Part shown: positions 52,592 to 61,864 of the stretch, one piece after another | Layout: every line of letters starts with the position of its first letter | How positions within the stretch are numbered: position 1 is the first letter of the stretch | Assembly (NCBI GenBank): GCA_947089145.1 | Contig: CAMUJH010000005.1 | Span: 40,829 to 104,828 of the forward strand | Direction of reading: 5' to 3' | Length of the DNA: 64,000 nucleotides | From: an uncultured Hungatella sp. | GTDB taxonomy: Bacteria; Bacillota; Clostridia; Lachnospirales; Lachnospiraceae | The notes under the pieces: model-generated | What the model saw: only the letters and a program-made list of their open reading frames with translations | Database searches by the model: none | Told to the model about the DNA's origin: nothing | Made by a program: the position numbers and the translations under genes

Positions 52592-55429
52592 TCATTCCAT
52601 GGCCATCTGCATCAATGCCTCAAAGCTGTCTACTACCGCATAGACTACGTCACTATTGCTAATAGCCCTAAAGTGCTCTCTTGCACAGTGGATTTTAGCT
52701 TTTTCTAAAAGCCGCTGATCCTTATCGTCCATGGTTCCTTTTGTCTCAGCAATAAAATGCCTGTGCTTACCGGTTCCATCCTTAAAGGCAATGGCCCAGT
52801 CAGGACTGTAACGTCCGGCTGGCGTAGAAATGAAAAAGCTTTTGGGAAGCTTTACATAGACTGCAACCTCCCGGGCCTGGTCAAGCCTTTTGGCAAACGC
52901 CATTTCGTTTTGCGAGTCGCAGACAACATGGTCATACAAATGCTTATTGACCTTCATTGCATTAATGCCAAGTTTCCCCCAGGCAGAAGGCTTTAAAAAA
53001 ATATCCGTATCATATTTTTCATCCAGCGCTTTATACGCAACATGTTCCATAACCGCCGCTGCCTTTTGATCATTTATAATCGCTGATGCCTTTATAATGA
53101 ATTCTTCCGGATTTTTCTTAAACTGATCAAAGGCATCTTTTTTAATTCCTGTCAGAATCTGAATAACCGCCTTGCGTGTAAGCCCGGTTTTATCCACCAC
53201 GTTCCCGACCAGGTCATACTTTACATGATGATTTGCTTCCGGCCCTGCCTGCAGCGTATAATTTGTGGAGGCGCCTCTGACCATGGATTCTCCCAAGAGC
53301 AGTCCATCCCTTGATTTTATATCCCTCATCTGACCAGACTCTACCTTAAAGAACACCCTGAATACCTTCAGCCGTTCATTTAATGCCGAAACCGCATTTT
53401 TTACCAGTTCATCTGTATCAAAATCAACTGTATATGCTGACTTTGTATTGATCTTAGACCATAGGTCTCTAAATTCCCTGCTGTTTAGCTTCTTCTGATC
53501 CGCCTTCACCTCTACATTGCCGCCGCGCGCATTTTCAGGCTGCATGATCCAACTGTCGTAGACAGAATCAAGGAGCTCAGGCGTGACTTTCCTTGGCCGG
53601 TCCGCGGCGGCTTCTGCAAGTTCAGTCTGCAGTCCTTTGGCAAAGCTGTCGTAGCTTTCGCTGGCAATCACTGTCAGTACATTGATATTGTGTACATCGC
53701 TTCCCAGAATGTTCTCATCCATGCGCTCTCCGTCCTGATTTACACAAAGGCGGAGACCCCGCCCCACCTCCTGGCGTTTGCGGACCTCGCTGCTGCTTTG
53801 TTTCAAGGTGCATATCTGAAATACGTTAGGGTTATCCCACCCTTCCCGCAGTGCAGAATGCGAAAAGATAAATCTTACAGGGGAACGGTCTGGATCGCGC
53901 TCCAACAGCAGTTCCTTATTTTTCATAATCAGATCATATGCGTCAATATCGTCAGAAGCCGACTCTTTACCTGTCACTTTGCTGTTGACCATACGTCCTT
54001 TTTTGTCAATGGAAAAATATCCGGCATGGGTTCTGCAGGCCGGAATCGAGTCCAGATATTTTCTATAGCCGTCATCGCCATGGTCTTGCAGGCTGCTGAT
54101 AATATCCTGGTATTCTTCTTCAAACATCCGGGCAAAGATTCCGTTCTGAGCCTGGCCCGCCGAGTCATATTCTTTATAATGCGCAACCTCATCAATAAAA
54201 AATAATGACAACACCTTGATTCCCTTATAAAACAGCTGCCTTTCCCGGTCAATGTGAGACAAGATGGTTTCCCTGATCTGAATCCTGCGAAGCTGGGCTT
54301 CATTTACCCTGCCAATAACATCTCCTGCATAAATCTTAATTCCATTGATAAATTCCACGGAATTATCACGTCCGTCAATGTCTTTTACAATAAATCCGTT
54401 TTCATACTCAGACAATTCCCCGGAATGGCGGTAAAGGTTAAAACCGATGCCGGCTTTCCGGCTCTTTTTCCTTATTCCGGACGCTCCCTTAAAGTCAAAC
54501 TGCAGCGTGGCTGTGGGAGCGGATTTGGAGAGATTGACACTCTCCAGGTAGACGTAACTGCCTGTTGCTTCCGTTCCGATCTCTGTAATGCCCTTAACCG
54601 CAATCTTCTTGACCAGGCGCTTATTGTAAGCTTCCATGGCATCCAGGCAATATACCATATTGTAAATGCTGTCACGTTTATGGGTTGCGGAATACCGCAG
54701 AGTCATCAGCGGATTAAATGCTTTAAGGTTTTTCTTTGTCTGCTTCCCCTCAACAGACTGAGGTTCGTCAATAATTACAATGGGATTCGTTTTGGCAATA
54801 ATGTCTATGGGCCGGCGGCTGCGCAGTTCATCCAGCTTCATATAAATCCTGCGGGCAGCCTGTCCTCTTGCATTAAATGCCTGGGAATTAATGATCATCA
54901 CATTTATCCCGCTGTCAGACGCAAAACCATTGATTTGGCTTAATTGGGAGGAATTGTATATGAAAAATCGGATCTTCTTTCCATACTCTTCTGTAAAATG
55001 ATCCTGCGTCACCTGGAATGACTTATATACGCCTTCTCTGACGGCAATGCTGGGAACCACGACGATGAATTTGCTCCACCCGTACTGCCTGTTTAATTCA
55101 TACATTGTTTTTATATACGTATAAGTCTTTCCCACCCCTGTCTCCATTTCTATGGAGAGATTAAACCTTCCTTCAAGTTTTTGGGAAAGCGGAATCCGGT
55201 TATCCCGCTGCACCCTATTTAAATGTTCCAGAATCATTCCATCCGGCAGCATAATATCTGCATTGGGCCAGCCTGTAAAATCCTGCTCTTCTGTCATTGT
55301 GACCTGGTAGCAGTCTGACCCATGATCCATCCTGTAGGAAGGAGTCTGATATGGCTGTCCGGCAAATACGTCCACCACTGCCTTTGCGGCGTCCGCCTGG
55401 AATTGCTGGCGCTTAAACTGCAGCTTCAT
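52592..55429 (-). CDS. Type III restriction endonuclease, Res subunit
   Basis: A 945-residue DEAD/DEAH helicase-nuclease. Walker A ETGVGKTYTYIKTM near residue 96, Walker B VIIDEPQSVEG near 224, motif III RYSATHKRDS, motif VI QEVGRGLRLCV near 565, and a C-terminal PD-(D/E)XK nuclease (YSPDWAIAF then FIAETKGTM near 890). The complex translocates on DNA and cuts between two inverted unmethylated sites. No frameshift or missing motif is visible, so it looks functional. It starts 11 bp after mod. Confidence 0.94.
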   Translation of the reverse strand: MKLQFKRQQFQADAAKAVVDVFAGQPYQTPSYRMDHGSDCYQVTMTEEQDFTGWPNADIMLPDGMILEHLNRVQRDNRIPLSQKLEGRFNLSIEMETGVGKTYTYIKTMYELNRQYGWSKFIVVVPSIAVREGVYKSFQVTQDHFTEEYGKKIRFFIYNSSQLSQINGFASDSGINVMIINSQAFNARGQAARRIYMKLDELRSRRPIDIIAKTNPIVIIDEPQSVEGKQTKKNLKAFNPLMTLRYSATHKRDSIYNMVYCLDAMEAYNKRLVKKIAVKGITEIGTEATGSYVYLESVNLSKSAPTATLQFDFKGASGIRKKSRKAGIGFNLYRHSGELSEYENGFIVKDIDGRDNSVEFINGIKIYAGDVIGRVNEAQLRRIQIRETILSHIDRERQLFYKGIKVLSLFFIDEVAHYKEYDSAGQAQNGIFARMFEEEYQDIISSLQDHGDDGYRKYLDSIPACRTHAGYFSIDKKGRMVNSKVTGKESASDDIDAYDLIMKNKELLLERDPDRSPVRFIFSHSALREGWDNPNVFQICTLKQSSSEVRKRQEVGRGLRLCVNQDGERMDENILGSDVHNINVLTVIASESYDSFAKGLQTELAEAAADRPRKVTPELLDSVYDSWIMQPENARGGNVEVKADQKKLNSREFRDLWSKINTKSAYTVDFDTDELVKNAVSALNERLKVFRVFFKVESGQMRDIKSRDGLLLGESMVRGASTNYTLQAGPEANHHVKYDLVGNVVDKTGLTRKAVIQILTGIKKDAFDQFKKNPEEFIIKASAIINDQKAAAVMEHVAYKALDEKYDTDIFLKPSAWGKLGINAMKVNKHLYDHVVCDSQNEMAFAKRLDQAREVAVYVKLPKSFFISTPAGRYSPDWAIAFKDGTGKHRHFIAETKGTMDDKDQRLLEKAKIHCAREHFRAISNSDVVYAVVDSFEALMQMAME

Positions 55430-55440
55430 GACATCCCTCC

Positions 55441-57408
55441 CTAGATTACCTTAATACGCGTATCAGGAGATAGATGTTTAAATATCTCAGTTACATTAAT
55501 TTTAGCCGGGCTGTCAGGAAAGCTGCCGTCCCTGAACACGGCCCTTAAAGGCCGCCTTTTGGCCACGGCCCTGAGCACGCTGTCAGGGATCGTCTCCGAA
55601 AAGCAGGCTATTAAATCTCCGTCATTGTAATCATGTATGCTGCACCCGTCAATTACCTGGGACCTGTACGGCAGGGAAAGAGGCAGTCCCCATTCCAGCA
55701 CGCATCCGAACAGCAGATCCAGATCCGTCCTGTCACTCTTAATGTTAGATTCCATGAGAAACAGCATCTTCTGATCATACTCCTCAGGGGAGTAATATAC
55801 ATCTTTCATATTTGTATCATCCACTTTAAAAACACGGAACCCATAATCAATATCTGCATTTGTCTCTGATTTAATCCTCTCTCCGGCGCGGATGATCCTG
55901 TCCCTGCCGATCTGGCACATATCCCTGTAGCCTTGCCCATATGCCTGCGTATTTTCGGCAATTATCTCCGGGATCTGAACCATTATGAACCGTCTGTCCA
56001 GGCCGTCTTCCGCGTTTGCCTGCAGGACGCCGTGGGCTACGGTGGCTGAACCTGAAAAGAAATCAAGCACAATATCTCCTTTCCCGGTAAAGGACTTAAT
56101 ATGTTCTTTGCAAATGTTCACTACTTTTGGAGTGTCAAACGGGATCTTCATCTGTGCAAGCATATCAACATCACTTCCTCCATAGTAAAGCAGTGACGGA
56201 ATGTTTTCATACATATTATCTATTAACAGATATTTGCTGTTGGGAATCGTAGTTTCATCCTTGCCGAATAAAATACGTCCCTCTTGTGCCATCCTTCTCA
56301 TGGTTGCCGACGGGCTGCGCCATCCTCTGTCCGGCACCGGACACGGTTTACGGGTAACCGGGTGAATCAGCGGGGTAAAGTAATCATCCGGCGCCTTCTT
56401 TTTGTTAGGCCAGGCCATTGACACAAGACGGTATACATTTCCGTTTTCATCAATCCGGTTGTATGCCTTCTCTCCGCCGCTGAAGTCATTCTGCAGGCGC
56501 ATCCATGCTGAAAATTCTGCATTTGCGTCTTCCAGCGTATAGCTGTCTGTCACTTTTGCAAACAGCTGCGCCGCCTTATTTAATATTGCCCTGGCATTTT
56601 TTTTCGGCCTCTGCACTTTGCATCTCTCAGTAAAGACAGACTTATTTTTTGCATAAACCAGAATATATTCATGCTGATAGGAAATGGCGCGGGCATCGCC
56701 TTTAGGATTCCGTTTATCCCACACTATGGTTCCCAGATCGTTGGATTCTCCAAATACTTCCTGACATATTTTCTGGAGATTTGTTATTTCATGCTCATCC
56801 ATGTTTATAAGAATCACGCCGTCATCGGCCAACAGGTTTCGGGCAAGCAAAAGCCTGGAATACATCATAGAGCACCAGTCAGAATGGTATCTGCCCCTTG
56901 TCACGGCGTTCTCTCTTCTGAAATTCACATTGCCTTCTTCGTCAAAATATCCGGTTCCGCTGTCATACTCTTCCTGATCCATTTTAAACGAATCCGGATA
57001 GATAAAGTCATGTCCCGTATTGTACGGCGGGTCTGTATAGATCAGTTTTACTGCCCCCAGGTAACTTTCCTGCAGCAGCTTAAGCGTCTCCAGGTTGTCT
57101 CCTTCTATGTAGAGATTCCTTGTTGTGTCCCAGGCTTTGCTTTCCTCAATTCTTGGACGGAGGGTTTTCCTTATCGGTTTATAAGCTTCTGCAATTGCCG
57201 CCTTCTTTCCAACCCAGGTAAATTCATAGGACTCGTCCCCTGGCAAAGTTTCTTCTGTAAGCATCTGCCGCAGCACATCCATGTTCACGGTCAGGACAGG
57301 ACGGCCATTCTTGTCTTTGCTCTCCGCAACGCAGTTTGGAAATATTTCGCCAAGCAGCGCAATGTTGCAGGCGGTTATATTCCGGCTCTCCATTCTCATC
57401 TTTTCCAT
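55441..57408 (-). CDS. Type III DNA methyltransferase, Mod subunit
   Basis: A 655-residue beta-class N6-adenine methyltransferase. Catalytic motif IV DPPYNTGHDFIY near residue 125 precedes the AdoMet motif LDFFSGSATVAHGV near 445, the beta-class order. Target recognition domain lies between; the DNA sequence recognised cannot be read. No simple repeat tract of the phase-variable type was seen. ATG 57408 lies 5 bp after the upstream gene's stop; GGTGA precedes it. An upstream in-frame stretch overlaps that gene and is discarded. Confidence 0.93.
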   Translation of the reverse strand: MEKMRMESRNITACNIALLGEIFPNCVAESKDKNGRPVLTVNMDVLRQMLTEETLPGDESYEFTWVGKKAAIAEAYKPIRKTLRPRIEESKAWDTTRNLYIEGDNLETLKLLQESYLGAVKLIYTDPPYNTGHDFIYPDSFKMDQEEYDSGTGYFDEEGNVNFRRENAVTRGRYHSDWCSMMYSRLLLARNLLADDGVILINMDEHEITNLQKICQEVFGESNDLGTIVWDKRNPKGDARAISYQHEYILVYAKNKSVFTERCKVQRPKKNARAILNKAAQLFAKVTDSYTLEDANAEFSAWMRLQNDFSGGEKAYNRIDENGNVYRLVSMAWPNKKKAPDDYFTPLIHPVTRKPCPVPDRGWRSPSATMRRMAQEGRILFGKDETTIPNSKYLLIDNMYENIPSLLYYGGSDVDMLAQMKIPFDTPKVVNICKEHIKSFTGKGDIVLDFFSGSATVAHGVLQANAEDGLDRRFIMVQIPEIIAENTQAYGQGYRDMCQIGRDRIIRAGERIKSETNADIDYGFRVFKVDDTNMKDVYYSPEEYDQKMLFLMESNIKSDRTDLDLLFGCVLEWGLPLSLPYRSQVIDGCSIHDYNDGDLIACFSETIPDSVLRAVAKRRPLRAVFRDGSFPDSPAKINVTEIFKHLSPDTRIKVI

Positions 57409-57412
57409 CTTG

Positions 57413-58183
57413 TCACCACTCTGTGATCCCATGTTCTGCAAATTCCTCAATCTTCCTGTACCCAAGCAGCCTGCATTCCGGTTCCCGCGTATGATCAAAC
57501 TCAAAAATCTTCAAGCGGGATACGTCATCAAAAAGGGGGGTTTTCTTCCGATAATTATATACAATGTAAAAGCCTAAGCCCCTTTCTTTGGCCAATGCTG
57601 ACAGCAGGCTGAAATTATTGTAATCCGCTTTATATGGCTTCCATTTGTCTAACGGAATAAACGATCTCTTTAATTCAATGATTTCCCTGGGCTCATGGTT
57701 TTCCAGGCGCAGCAAATCAATATCAGAAACCACAACCGAACTTCCCATATTCTCTCTCTGCCATTCATGATATGGGCTTGATTTCTTGTCATTAATGGAC
57801 TTTTGGGCTGACAGTCGATTCATTGTAAGTCCATATTGGGCAAACCTTTTTTTCAGCTCCTCCGAAGAAATCACGGATACGGATTTCATCCCTCTTTCAC
57901 AGTACCTCACTCTTTCAATAGGGCCCTCAGGGGCAAATCGGACAAAATTTACAGGAATGCCTGTATCACCTGCAATTTTTACGGCCTCTTTTACGGCCCT
58001 TTTCTCCGCTGTTGTCGCTGCTGTTTCAAGCTTCTCCTCTGACGCCACCGTCAGGACCTTTGGCTCATTGTATGTATTTCCGTATACAAGGAGCCAAAGG
58101 TTCCCGCTTGTCCAATAGAAGCTGTCTCTTTTTTCGCATCTGCTCAGATATTCGTAAACACCGTTTCCGACGTAATAGCTCAT
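57413..58183 (-). CDS. PD-(D/E)XK nuclease-like protein linked to type III R-M
   Basis: A 256-residue protein I do not recognise by name. Residues ~150-175 show a nuclease-like core: SDIDLLRL (Asp) followed by EIIELKRSF (Glu-x-Lys), the PD-(D/E)XK pattern. The N-terminal 80 residues include an aromatic stretch (DSFYWTSGNLWLLVYGN); a KRAVKEAVKIAGD helix follows. It lies 4 bp upstream of mod in the same operon, so it probably belongs to the defence unit as an accessory nuclease or DNA-binding subunit. The palindrome TTCTTTTAGACTAAAAGAA about 70 bp upstream is a possible operator. Confidence 0.7.
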   Translation of the reverse strand: MSYYVGNGVYEYLSRCEKRDSFYWTSGNLWLLVYGNTYNEPKVLTVASEEKLETAATTAEKRAVKEAVKIAGDTGIPVNFVRFAPEGPIERVRYCERGMKSVSVISSEELKKRFAQYGLTMNRLSAQKSINDKKSSPYHEWQRENMGSSVVVSDIDLLRLENHEPREIIELKRSFIPLDKWKPYKADYNNFSLLSALAKERGLGFYIVYNYRKKTPLFDDVSRLKIFEFDHTREPECRLLGYRKIEEFAEHGITEW

Positions 58184-58312
58184 AGGCTTTATTGACCTTC
58201 CTTACTGCTTCCCTATGGGGAACATATATGCTTCATATAGTATATCACGGATTCTTTTAGACTAAAAGAACAAAAAATGGTTCTGTTTCTGGTTTCTTCC
58301 TCTACAGCACAG

Positions 58313-58349
58313 CAGGCTGAAAAATGCTTTCGCAGCATTTCTCAGCCTG
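58313..58349 (-). terminator. Hairpin after the YjbR-EVE gene
   Basis: CAGGCTGA-AAAATGCT and AGCATTT-TCAGCCTG pair around a TTCGC-type loop. It lies between the YjbR-EVE stop and the promoter region of the next operon. T run is poor, so the terminator role is moderate. Confidence 0.5.
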
Positions 58350-58369
58350 TCTGTGTTATTGCCCGGCAT

Positions 58370-59110
58370 TTACAGGTTCAGTTCATGGCTTAAGCTGTTA
58401 GGTACCCCTCTTGGCCCGCGGACAGCGTAGATTCCGTAATCTTCCTTCAGCTTATGAAAAGTAAACTGCTTTGAATCATACCTGCGCAGAAGCTTAATCT
58501 TCATTAATACAGCAATAGACAGATTTTTATCCTGATAGTTATAGGGAATGTCCGCTTCCGCCACCTTGCATTTATAAAGAATTGCCGATACGGGAGCCGC
58601 TACATACATAAAAATCGTGTCGCCGGCTTTTATGCCGCTGCTTTGCTTCCAGTCTATCATGTCCTTGTGGTCAAAGGCATGCTGTATATCATAAAATTTC
58701 GGATTGGCCGGGACGATCCACTCTTTGGGAGGGCGAAGCTTCTCCTTCCTTTTCTTTGATGCCGTGGCGGAGAAACTTATATCAATCAGATCAAAAATCT
58801 TCTCTTCTTTCACGGTGCCGTCCAGCAGCACTGTGATCCAATGATTCTTATTCATGTGGTAAGCAGGGAGGATGCCTTTCTCCTGCAGCAGCGTATCCCG
58901 GAACATCATATCATCCATTTTCAGATTAAGCACATTGATTTCTCCGCATCCGGAAAGCCCCAGTTTATCCCCGCTGACGCTCATAGCCAATGCAAACCAC
59001 TTTTTATTGTCGCTGTGGCGGAATACGGCATTGCTGTCATACTTTGCCCAGGGGTATTCCGGGGAAGTTTTATATTTTCGTTTTATGTATTCTGTTATCT
59101 TTTCGCGCAT
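58370..59110 (-). CDS. MmcQ/YjbR and EVE-like domain fusion protein
   Basis: A 246-residue protein. Residues 1-115 match MmcQ/YjbR proteins (PEYPWAKYDSNAVFRHSDNK; PAYHMNKNHWITVLLDG), a CyaY-like DNA-binding fold. From ~130 an EVE/PUA-like domain follows (EWIVPANPKFYDI; IKAGDTIFMYVAAPVSAIL; PRGVP). EVE domains bind modified bases in DNA and are common near restriction systems. It adjoins the type III island on the same strand with 187 bp between, so it is plausibly part of it. No catalytic residues seen. Confidence 0.78.
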   Translation of the reverse strand: MREKITEYIKRKYKTSPEYPWAKYDSNAVFRHSDNKKWFALAMSVSGDKLGLSGCGEINVLNLKMDDMMFRDTLLQEKGILPAYHMNKNHWITVLLDGTVKEEKIFDLIDISFSATASKKRKEKLRPPKEWIVPANPKFYDIQHAFDHKDMIDWKQSSGIKAGDTIFMYVAAPVSAILYKCKVAEADIPYNYQDKNLSIAVLMKIKLLRRYDSKQFTFHKLKEDYGIYAVRGPRGVPNSLSHELNL

Positions 59111-59167
59111 GTTATCTCCTTTGCATCAGCAGGCTCCATGATGGAAGGCATCTGCTGAAAGTCACCC

Positions 59168-60079
59168 TTATGAATCGCCTTGCCCCAGGGCAGCGCCAGT
59201 TAAAGCCTTCTGAATGATCTGCAGAAAATGCCTTGTCTCCTGGCTGGCCTTGGCCGAATAGATCATCCCATAGGGGATGGTATCGTCTGTCATCAAAGGA
59301 ACCGACACCAGAGACGGATGAATATCCTTCCAGTTCTCCAGGCTTAAAAGCAGGCAGCCTTCCTCTCCGCAGCGGTTAAACACCTCCAAATCATAGTGGC
59401 ACGGTACATCCAGAATCGTTATTTGGGGATGTTCTTTTTCTATCTCATTCCGAATCCGGTCATTAACGGGGCTGTTGCCCACCTCCTGTATCATAAGCTT
59501 CTCACCGTGAAGATCTTTATAGGACAGGGATTCTCTCTGGGAGAGCCGGTGCCCCCATGGCATGGAGATGCAGAAATGGCATCGCCCCAGCTCTAGAAAA
59601 CGGTTGAATCTTGCTACATAGACGGAATCAAAGGGGCCTGTCATCACATCGTACTTTTTTCCCACATTGGCAAAGGCTGTTTCCGTGCTGGAGTCTTCAA
59701 AGGGAACCACCCGCAGCTTAAATCGGGGATGCTGCTCTCTGACCTTGTTCCACAGATCCATAAATGGTTTGCATGGATACAAGGCAGAGGTTCCCAGACG
59801 GATAAGGATCTGGTCTATGTTCTCCGCCTGATAGGCCCGCCAGACCGCCTCCCGGGACTGCATAATAAGCTGTTTGGCATCTCTGTAGACAGACTCCCCT
59901 GCCGCAGTCAAAGCAGCCCCTTTGCTGGTGCGCACAAAGAGAGGAAGTCCTATATGGCGTTCAAGCTGGTTCATCTGCTTCATAATCGCAGTGGGGGAAA
60001 TATAAAGCTTTTCCGATGCTTTTAAAAAACTTCCGCAGTCTGCCACGGTTATCATTGTGTCTAATAAGGGATTATACAT
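59168..60079 (-). CDS. LysR-family transcriptional regulator
   Basis: A 303-residue regulator. The HTH is FLKASEKLYISPTAIMKQMNQL (shown in part: KLYISPTAIMKQMNQLERHI, residues 20-40), followed by an LysR substrate domain. AAAAAGGAG precedes ATG 60079. Divergent from the aldo/keto reductase, the usual layout for a LysR controlling its neighbour. The inducer is unknown. Confidence 0.92.
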   Translation of the reverse strand: MYNPLLDTMITVADCGSFLKASEKLYISPTAIMKQMNQLERHIGLPLFVRTSKGAALTAAGESVYRDAKQLIMQSREAVWRAYQAENIDQILIRLGTSALYPCKPFMDLWNKVREQHPRFKLRVVPFEDSSTETAFANVGKKYDVMTGPFDSVYVARFNRFLELGRCHFCISMPWGHRLSQRESLSYKDLHGEKLMIQEVGNSPVNDRIRNEIEKEHPQITILDVPCHYDLEVFNRCGEEGCLLLSLENWKDIHPSLVSVPLMTDDTIPYGMIYSAKASQETRHFLQIIQKALTGAALGQGDS

Positions 60080-60226
60080 AACCGCTCCTTTTTGCTTAAA
60101 CTTTTAGTTAAAATCATTCTAACTATCCTGCGCTTCCATGTCAAGGAAAAATCCTCTAAAATAGAACCAGGAAACAGTCAATGTCGTTTAGTAAGAAAAA
60201 TAAAAATGAAAGGAATGGAAAATAGT
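60080..60226. promoter_or_regulatory. Divergent promoter region for lysR and reductase
   Basis: A 147-bp AT-rich gap between divergent starts. It has a dyad TTAAACTTTTAGTTAA near 60096 that fits a LysR-type T-N11-A site in spacing only loosely. No exact -35/-10 pair is claimed. Confidence 0.4.
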
Positions 60227-61246
60227 ATGAAAAAACGATTGCTTGGCAGCGTGGAAGTGTCTGAGATCGGTATGGGATGTATGGGATTCTCTCATGGATA
60301 CGGCCGTGTGCCGGAGGAAGAGTACTCGGTGCGGGCTATAGAAAAGGCCCATGATTTTGGATGTACTTTATTTGATACTGCGGAAGTCTATGGGAAGGAA
60401 ATGTTTTATCCCGGCCACAATGAGGAGCTTGTGGGAAAAGCCCTGGCTCCTTTTCGGAAAAAAGTGGTCCTTGCCACCAAATTCCACCTTCAGCCCCAGG
60501 AACTGAAGTCCGGCGCCGCGCCATATGACGCCATACTCAGCCATCTGGAGGCTTCCATGAAGCGCCTGAAAACAGACTATGTTGATCTGTATTATCTCCA
60601 CCGGACCAATGATCTGGTTCCGGTGGAAGAAATCGCCCTGGCCATGGGAAAATTGATTCAAAACGGCCTGATCCGGGGCTGGGGCATGTCCCAGGTTTCG
60701 GCCGATACCTTGAAAAGGGCCCATGAGATCACCCCTGTCTCGGCAGTTCAAAATCTCTATTCCATGGTGGAAAGGGACTGCGAACAGGAAATTTTCCCAT
60801 ACTGCATCAGAAATCATATTGGCGTTGTCCCATTTTCGCCTATTGCAAGCGGACTGCTGTCAGGAAAGGTAACTGCCGAAATAAGGTTTGAAGGGGATGA
60901 CGTCCGCAAATTCGTCCCGCAGCTTTCTAAGGAAAACCTTGCAGCCAACCAGCCGCTCCTGGATATTCTTGCAGAGTATGCGGGCCGCTTCTCCGCCACT
61001 GCCGCACAAGTCTCTCTCGCCTGGATGCTCCATAAATATCCCAATGCGGTTCCCATCCCCGGCTCCAAAAATCAGGACAGAATCCTTGAAAACCTGGGCG
61101 CCTGCAGGGTTTCTCTGACAGATCAGGAGTTCTGCGCCCTGGAGGCTGCCCTGGACGCCTGCACTGTCTATGGCCACAGAGGACATGTGGAATCTGAACA
61201 GAGATCCTTTAGCAGCAATTGGAGAAACCGGCCTTCCAAAGGCTGA
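60227..61246 (+). CDS. Aldo/keto reductase
   Basis: A 339-residue NADPH-dependent reductase with the (alpha/beta)8 fold. Catalytic tetrad is visible: Asp and Tyr in FDTAEVYG, Lys in VVLATKFHL and His in YYLHRTND. Cofactor motif PIPGSKNQDRILENL near residue 280. Substrate cannot be predicted. ATG 60227 (MKKRLLGS) is chosen by family alignment; AAAGGA lies 12 nt upstream and an in-frame ATG at 60215 abuts that site. Divergent LysR probably regulates it. Confidence 0.9.
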   Translation: MKKRLLGSVEVSEIGMGCMGFSHGYGRVPEEEYSVRAIEKAHDFGCTLFDTAEVYGKEMFYPGHNEELVGKALAPFRKKVVLATKFHLQPQELKSGAAPYDAILSHLEASMKRLKTDYVDLYYLHRTNDLVPVEEIALAMGKLIQNGLIRGWGMSQVSADTLKRAHEITPVSAVQNLYSMVERDCEQEIFPYCIRNHIGVVPFSPIASGLLSGKVTAEIRFEGDDVRKFVPQLSKENLAANQPLLDILAEYAGRFSATAAQVSLAWMLHKYPNAVPIPGSKNQDRILENLGACRVSLTDQEFCALEAALDACTVYGHRGHVESEQRSFSSNWRNRPSKG

Positions 61247-61253
61247 GAATCTG

Positions 61254-61719
61254 TTTTCACGCCATGGGAGAACTGTCAAGGCAGACTGCGTTCAGATCAA
61301 TAATCTGGAAGGCGCCCGCCTGACTTTCATCCACTGGTGGCGCATCCTTCGCCGGGCGCATGAAGGTTTACTTGGGAACCAGCATTGATGCCGCCTATGC
61401 AGACATGATGGCAATCCTGGACCGCCAGGAGCCTCTTGCCGGCTGCTATTCTGCCGACAATGATGACCTGGCTATCGGGGCCATGAAAGCATTCAAGGAA
61501 CGGGGGTATAAAATCCCTGATGATATCAGTCTCTTAGGTTTTGACAATACCCCCTTTTCTTCTTATGTAGATCCTCCTTTGACTACGGTAAATGTTCCCA
61601 AGTACTATATGGGACAGCTGGCTGCCCACAGGCTGCTGGACGTGCTGAAAGCTCCTGAATTCCATCCGGTAAAGATAGAGGTAAGCACCAACCTGATCAT
61701 TCGCCAATCCATTAAATAG
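61254..61719 (+). pseudogene. LacI-family regulator remnant
   Basis: The second half (61360-61719) encodes a clean C-terminal LacI ligand domain (GCYSADNDDLAIGAMKAF; ISLLGFDNTPFSSYVDPPLT). Just upstream another frame holds a LacI-like NNLEGARL fragment (about 61290-61320), then a stop and frame change. The helix-turn-helix and most of the N-terminal lobe are gone. So this is an internally deleted, frameshifted gene, probably once a regulator of the adjacent reductase or a lost sugar operon. Confidence 0.75.
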
Positions 61720-61786
61720 GAATAATTGATTGCAAATTGATTTGTTCCATAAAAATCTAGTGGCTTTTCTCGTCGAAAGATGATAT

Positions 61787-61792
61787 TATAAT
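61787..61792 (+). promoter_or_regulatory. Probable -10 box for thyX
   Basis: TATAAT 72 bp before the thyX start, in an AT-rich region. The -35 is not convincing. A short dyad (CTTTGCAAAATAGCTTTGCA-like) lies in the leader. Confidence 0.45.
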
Positions 61793-61864
61793 GAAAATTA
61801 AAGGCGCTTTGCAAAATAGCTTTGCAGCCGCCTGAAATATAAAGCAAGCGGAGAAATTTAGATA

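Noticed and set aside
55441-57408. Phase-variable mod gene
   Set aside because: No long homopolymer or tetra/penta-nucleotide repeat tract is visible in or just ahead of the gene.
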